From the NCBI GenBank assembly GCA_036013505.1, contig CP107851.1, positions 8,046,001 through 8,110,000 on the forward strand: a DNA stretch of 64,000 nucleotides, in the 5' to 3' direction. Source of the stretch: Streptomyces sp. NBC_00510 (GTDB lineage: Bacteria > Actinomycetota > Actinomycetes > Streptomycetales > Streptomycetaceae). Under the pieces are notes generated by a model. That model was not told the origin of the DNA. It was given only the letters and a program-made list of their open reading frames with translations, and did not search any database. The translations under genes were made by a program, and so were the position numbers. Below, piece by piece: positions 60,799 through 64,000 of the stretch. The stretch's first letter is position 1. The number at the start of each line of letters is the position of its first letter.

Positions 60799-61362
60799 TC
60801 AGGCGCGCTGTGTCAGCAGGGCCAGCGCGCCGCTGACCGCCTGGTCGAAGGGCGCGGCCGAGCCGGCCGCCCGGGCGAGCACGTAGCCGCCCTGGAGCAC
60901 GGCCACGAGCGCGGCCGCGATGTCGCCGGTGTCGAGACCGGGCGCGATCTCCCCGCGCGCCTGGCCCTCGGCGAGCACGTCCGCGAGCCGGCCGCGCAGC
61001 CACTCGAAGGTCTCGTCGAGCGGCGCCCGCAGCTGCGGGCTGGCCACGACCTCCGGGTCCTGGGTGAGCCGCCCGATCGGGCAGCCCCGCAGCACGTCGC
61101 GTTCGCGGCGCAGATAGCGCGAGACCCGCTCGACCGCCGTGCCCGGGTCGGCGAGTTCGCGCTCGGCGGTCTGCCGCATCTGCTCGGCGGTACGGCGCAC
61201 GGCGGCGAGCGCGAGGTCCGGCTTGCCGGAGAAATGGTGGTACATGCTGCCCTGGCCGACGCCGGAGCGCTGCTGGATGGCCTTCGGGCTGGTGCCGACG
61301 TAGCCGCGCTCCCAGAGCAGTTCGCGGGTGCTCTCGATCAGGCGTTCCGACGTCGTCTCCAT
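60799..61362 (-). CDS. TetR/AcrR-family regulator
   Basis: A 187-residue repressor: an N-terminal helix-turn-helix (SPKAIQQRSGVGQGSMYHHF, about residues 25-44) and a helical ligand-binding domain ending GALALLTQRA. ATG 61362 is supported over upstream starts because the longer frame crosses its own operator. The gene lies upstream of DUF4865 and downstream of a methyltransferase in the same direction. Its effector is unknown; a hydrophobic substrate of DUF4865 would fit the family. Confidence 0.91.
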   Translation of the reverse strand: METTSERLIESTRELLWERGYVGTSPKAIQQRSGVGQGSMYHHFSGKPDLALAAVRRTAEQMRQTAERELADPGTAVERVSRYLRRERDVLRGCPIGRLTQDPEVVASPQLRAPLDETFEWLRGRLADVLAEGQARGEIAPGLDTGDIAAALVAVLQGGYVLARAAGSAAPFDQAVSGALALLTQRA

Positions 61363-61376
61363 GCCGGCAGTGTACA

Positions 61377-61388
61377 TACCAGTAGGTA
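61377..61388. promoter_or_regulatory. candidate TetR operator
   Basis: TACC-AGTA-GGTA at 61377-61388 is a 4-4-4 inverted repeat flanked by partly matching GTACA and ACAGA. It is 15 bases upstream of the TetR start on the minus strand, the place expected for autoregulation. Confidence 0.4.
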
Positions 61389-61408
61389 CAGAGCGGTGGA
61401 GCCAGCGC

Positions 61409-62086
61409 TCAAGCGGGGCGGCGCGCGGTGGCCAGGATGTGCGGGGCGCTCGGCACGGGCAGGGTGAGGCCCTTGGCGCGCTCCGGAACACGGAAGCGGC
61501 GCAGCTCCAGCACCTCGAAGCCGGCCGCCTCGACCGCGGTGAGCGTGTCCCGCCCGGTCCGGCAGCCGCCGAACAGCAGCGGCCACACGGTGCGGTCCAC
61601 CGCCCACTGCAGCGCCGCGTGCGCTCGGCCCTCGGCCCGGCAGTGCTCCAGCAGCCGCAGTTCCCCGCCCGGGCGCAGTACCCGGTGGAGCTCGGCCAGG
61701 GCGCGCTTCTGGTCGCGTACGGAGCACAGCACCAGCGAGGCGACCGCCGCGTCGAAGGCCTCGCTCTTGACCGGCAGCGCCTCGGCGACCCCGGGTACGA
61801 CGTCCACCGGCACCTCGGCGTGCTGCGCGGCGTCGACGGCCAGCCGGCGCAGATGCCGTTCCGGCTCGATCGCCACGACCTCGGCGACGGTGCGCGGGTA
61901 GTGACGGAAGTTCAGCCCCGAGCCCGCGCCGATCTCGATGACCCGGCCGGTGAGTCCCGCGAGCACGGCCCGCCGGTGCGCGCCGAAGCCCGCGCGGGCG
62001 TCCATCACCGGGCCGCAGCGGGCGTAGAAGCGGGCGAACAGCGGGTGGTGGACGGCTTCGCCCGTCACGCCGGTACGGCTCCTCAT
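61409..62086 (-). CDS. class I SAM-dependent methyltransferase
   Basis: A 225-residue methyltransferase. Motif I VIEIGAGSGLNFRHYP is near residue 43, motif II VVAIEPERHLR near 65 and post-motif AVASLVLCSVRDQKRALAEL near 110, with LRPGGELRLLEHC near 132; it belongs to the UbiE/arsenite-methyltransferase-like group used for small molecules. A His-rich N-terminus (HHPLFARFYARCGPVMD) resembles those of YjbA-like proteins. ATG 62086 follows AAGGGGG. The acceptor is unknown. The TetR gene follows downstream. Confidence 0.9.
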   Translation of the reverse strand: MRSRTGVTGEAVHHPLFARFYARCGPVMDARAGFGAHRRAVLAGLTGRVIEIGAGSGLNFRHYPRTVAEVVAIEPERHLRRLAVDAAQHAEVPVDVVPGVAEALPVKSEAFDAAVASLVLCSVRDQKRALAELHRVLRPGGELRLLEHCRAEGRAHAALQWAVDRTVWPLLFGGCRTGRDTLTAVEAAGFEVLELRRFRVPERAKGLTLPVPSAPHILATARRPA

Positions 62087-62186
62087 GGCCGGACCCCCTT
62101 CGTCTCGGCACCCCTCACTCCGATTCTGCCGCTTCGGAGCCCGCCCCAAGCCTCCCCGTTCCGGGGCACATCCGGCGTGTCGCCCA

Positions 62187-62220
62187 CCGTCCGCCCCGGG
62201 AAGCCGTCGGGGCCGGACGG
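62187..62220 (-). terminator. hairpin after bioD
   Basis: CCGTCCG-CCCC (62187-62197) pairs with GGGG-CC-GGACGG (62209-62220) with one bulged C and an 11-base loop, ten bases beyond the bioD stop. It likely ends the biotin transcript. Confidence 0.5.
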
Positions 62221-62229
62221 CGGTGCGGG

Positions 62230-62961
62230 TCAGGCGGGGTCGGCGGGTGCCCAGTACGAGGTGAAGGCGGAGGCGTCCCAGATGCCGCCGATGCGGGGGG
62301 AGAGCCAACCGGGTGCCGCCTGCCGGAAGTCGGCGGGGTCGAGGGCGGCCGCGCCGGCGGGCAGGGCGCCCACGAGCGGGGCGCCGGTGACCTCGGGCAG
62401 GTCGAGGAGGTTGCAGCGGGCGGCCAGGTCCGCTTCGTCCGGCCAGCTGCCGATGACGACGCCCGCGCACTTCAGGTCCCGTGCCTTCAGCGCCTCCGCC
62501 GTCAGCGCGGCACCGTTGAGGGTGCCGAGCCCGGCCGGGGCGACCACGAGCACCGGGGCCGCGAGCATCCGTGCCGCGTCCGCCAGCGTCGAGCCCGTGT
62601 CGTCGAGACGGACGAGCAGCCCGCCCGCGCCCTCGACGAGGACGATGTCGTGCACCGCCGCCAGCTTCGCCGCCGCCTCCGCGATGTCGGCCGGGCCCAC
62701 CGGGGCGAGTCCGGAGCGCCGTGCGGCCGTGGCGGGCGCCAGCGGCTCGGGGTACCGGGCCAGTTCGACGCCGGTGACCTCGGGGCCGGCGAGCCGGGTG
62801 ACCTCGGCGGCGTCGCCCGGCTCGCCGGGGCCCACCCCGGTCTGCGCGGGCTTCAGGTAGGCGACGCTGTACTCGCCGAGCAGCACCGTCGCCGCGATCG
62901 CGGCCGTCGTCACCGTCTTGCCGATCTCCGTGCCCGTACCGGTCACGAACAACACCGTCAT
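62230..62961 (-). CDS. bioD: dethiobiotin synthase
   Basis: A 243-residue ATP-dependent carboxylase-like enzyme that closes the ureido ring of dethiobiotin. The P-loop [10 protein letters not shown] is at residues 7-16, the substrate-binding LKPAQTG near 36, [11 protein letters not shown] near 108 and an [17 protein letters not shown] strand near 134, all as in BioD. Length is normal. Its ATG overlaps the bioA stop by four bases, so bioA and bioD are co-translated. Confidence 0.95.
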   Translation of the reverse strand: MTVLFVTGTGTEIGKTVTTAAIAATVLLGEYSVAYLKPAQTGVGPGEPGDAAEVTRLAGPEVTGVELARYPEPLAPATAARRSGLAPVGPADIAEAAAKLAAVHDIVLVEGAGGLLVRLDDTGSTLADAARMLAAPVLVVAPAGLGTLNGAALTAEALKARDLKCAGVVIGSWPDEADLAARCNLLDLPEVTGAPLVGALPAGAAALDPADFRQAAPGWLSPRIGGIWDASAFTSYWAPADPA

Positions 62962-64000
62962 GCCGCCTCCGCCGCCGCGCGCACCGCCGCGCAGATGCGC
63001 GCGACGTCCTCGTCCCCCGTGACGTACGGGGGCATCGTGTAGATCAAGTCCCGGAACGGCCGCAACCATACCCCGCTGCGGGCGGCGGCCCGCGTCGCGG
63101 CGGCGAGGTCGACCTGGTGGTCGAGCTGGACGACACCGATCGCGCCCAGCACCCGCACGTCGCGTACCCCGGGGAGGCCGGCGGCGGGCGCGAGCCCCTC
63201 GCGCAGCCCGGCCTCGATCCGCTTGACCTCCTGAGCCCAGTCCTGGCCGAGCAGCAGGTCGAGCGAGGCGCAGGCGACGGCCGCGGCCAGCGGGTTGCCC
63301 ATGAAGGTCGGGCCGTGGGCGAGCACCGGCACCTCGCCCCGGGAGATCCCGTCGGCGACGCGCGCGGTGCACAAGGTGGCGGCCATCGTGAGGTAGCCCC
63401 CGGTCAGGGCCTTGCCGACGCACATCACGTCCGGCGAGACGCCCGCCTGGTCGGCGGCGAACAGCGTCCCGGTCCGCCCGAAGCCGGTGGCGATCTCGTC
63501 GAACACCAGCAGCACGTCGTGCTCGTCGCAGGCCTCGCGCAGCACCCGCAGGTAGGCGGGGGAGTGGAAGGTCATGCCGCCCGCGCCCTGCACGACGGGC
63601 TCGACGACGACCGCGGCGAGCTCGTGCGCGTGAGCGGCGATCGTCTCCCGCAGGTGGCCGGCGTACGCCTCCTCGTACGCGGCCGGCGGCGCGTCCGCGA
63701 AGACCTGCCGGGGCAGGACGCCGGACCACAGCCCGTGCATGCCGCCCTCGGGGTCGCAGACGGACATCGGCTGCCACGTGTCGCCGTGGTAGCCGCCGCG
63801 CCAGGTCATCAGGCGCTGCTTCTCCGGCCGCCCGAGCGAACGCCAGTACTGCAGGCACATCTTGACCGCGACCTCGACCGACACCGAGCCGGAGTCGGCG
63901 AGGAAGACGTGCCGCAGCGGATCGGGGGTGATCTCGACCAGGCGGGCGGCGAGCCGCACGGCGGGCTCGTGGGTGAGCCCGCCGAACATCACGTGGCTCA
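62958..64000 (-). CDS. bioA: adenosylmethionine-8-amino-7-oxononanoate aminotransferase (5' end beyond window)
   Basis: The C-terminal 347 codons of a class III PLP aminotransferase. It shows [20 protein letters not shown], the [11 protein letters not shown] motif with the cofactor Asp, and the Lys in GKALTGGYL near 63410. The YHGDT and [11 protein letters not shown] segments are those of BioA, which transfers the SAM amino group to make 7,8-diaminopelargonate. The N-terminal portion, including the start, lies to the right of the window. It overlaps bioD, giving a bioA-bioD order on the minus strand. Confidence 0.93.
   Translation of the reverse strand, partial: SHVMFGGLTHEPAVRLAARLVEITPDPLRHVFLADSGSVSVEVAVKMCLQYWRSLGRPEKQRLMTWRGGYHGDTWQPMSVCDPEGGMHGLWSGVLPRQVFADAPPAAYEEAYAGHLRETIAAHAHELAAVVVEPVVQGAGGMTFHSPAYLRVLREACDEHDVLLVFDEIATGFGRTGTLFAADQAGVSPDVMCVGKALTGGYLTMAATLCTARVADGISRGEVPVLAHGPTFMGNPLAAAVACASLDLLLGQDWAQEVKRIEAGLREGLAPAAGLPGVRDVRVLGAIGVVQLDHQVDLAAATRAAARSGVWLRPFRDLIYTMPPYVTGDEDVARICAAVRAAAEAA

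Noticed and set aside
1-64000. CRISPR arrays, tRNA or rRNA genes, insertion sequences, prophage
   Set aside because: No regularly spaced repeats, cloverleaf-like sequence, transposase motif or terminal inverted repeats were seen by reading; a dedicated tool was not run.

Overview
The window reads as a stretch of a Streptomyces (or close relative) chromosome. Base composition is very GC-rich throughout, GTG and TTG starts are common, many genes overlap by 1-4 bases, several start codons sit 6-8 bases after a -10-like hexamer (leaderless style), and the gene content is actinomycete: an F420-type LLM oxidoreductase, an ECF41 sigma factor, a DUF1906 glycosidase, an Hsp90-like/TPR pair, a ROK and a DasR-like GntR regulator, and the S33 tripeptidyl-aminopeptidase family. 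I see no insertion sequence, prophage, CRISPR array, rRNA or tRNA, and no multi-gene secondary-metabolite cluster.

Layout. 1-9 kb: hexapeptide acyltransferase, thioredoxin-reductase-like flavoprotein, two XRE-cupin regulators flanking a DMT (EamA) exporter, YbaK-type editing protein, two GNATs, CoA-binding protein, YigZ/IMPACT protein, and a Ser/Thr kinase. 9-13.6 kb: sbcD and sbcC, separated by a 254-bp partial duplication that creates an 84-codon chimeric ORF coupled by TGATG overlaps on both sides. 13.5-25 kb: AsnC/rhodanese pair, ATP-grasp protein, DUF885 protein with its AsnC-type neighbour, a cystathionine/methionine gamma-lyase-like PLP enzyme, a membrane-ACT-GNAT fusion, DUF1990, a DHFR-like reductase, an alpha/beta-hydrolase relic and a Tat-exported PhoD phosphatase. 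25-32 kb: Hsp90-like/TPR operon and GH15 glucanase. 32-45 kb: GNAT, MFS, an EamA relic, NCS2 purine permease, ECF41 sigma factor, TPR protein, SDR, GntR regulator with a dre-like operator, secreted S33 hydrolase and ROK regulator.

45-64 kb: secreted DUF1906/SH3 protein, ribB with a HAD phosphatase, purB-mug operon, SGNH hydrolase, paired CNNM/CBS membrane proteins, GNAT, LLM enzyme, a MacB/FtsX-type ABC exporter, a lipoprotein, an RHH antitoxin with a Fic-like toxin whose catalytic motif is degenerate, DUF4865 with a TetR regulator, a methyltransferase, and the bioD-bioA end of a biotin operon running off the right edge.

How it works together: most of the window is housekeeping (purines, riboflavin, biotin, DNA repair, proteostasis, translation editing) interleaved with one-component regulators that sit divergently beside the gene they probably control (XRE/EamA, AsnC/rhodanese, AsnC/PLP lyase, TetR/DUF4865). 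The most unusual structures are the sbcD/sbcC junction duplication, the Hsp90-like/TPR pair, the Fic-like toxin-antitoxin pair with its repeat-bearing promoter, the iterated CAGT promoter at 3.6 kb, and a membrane-ACT-GNAT fusion. Functions are read from translated sequence only; no database search was run.
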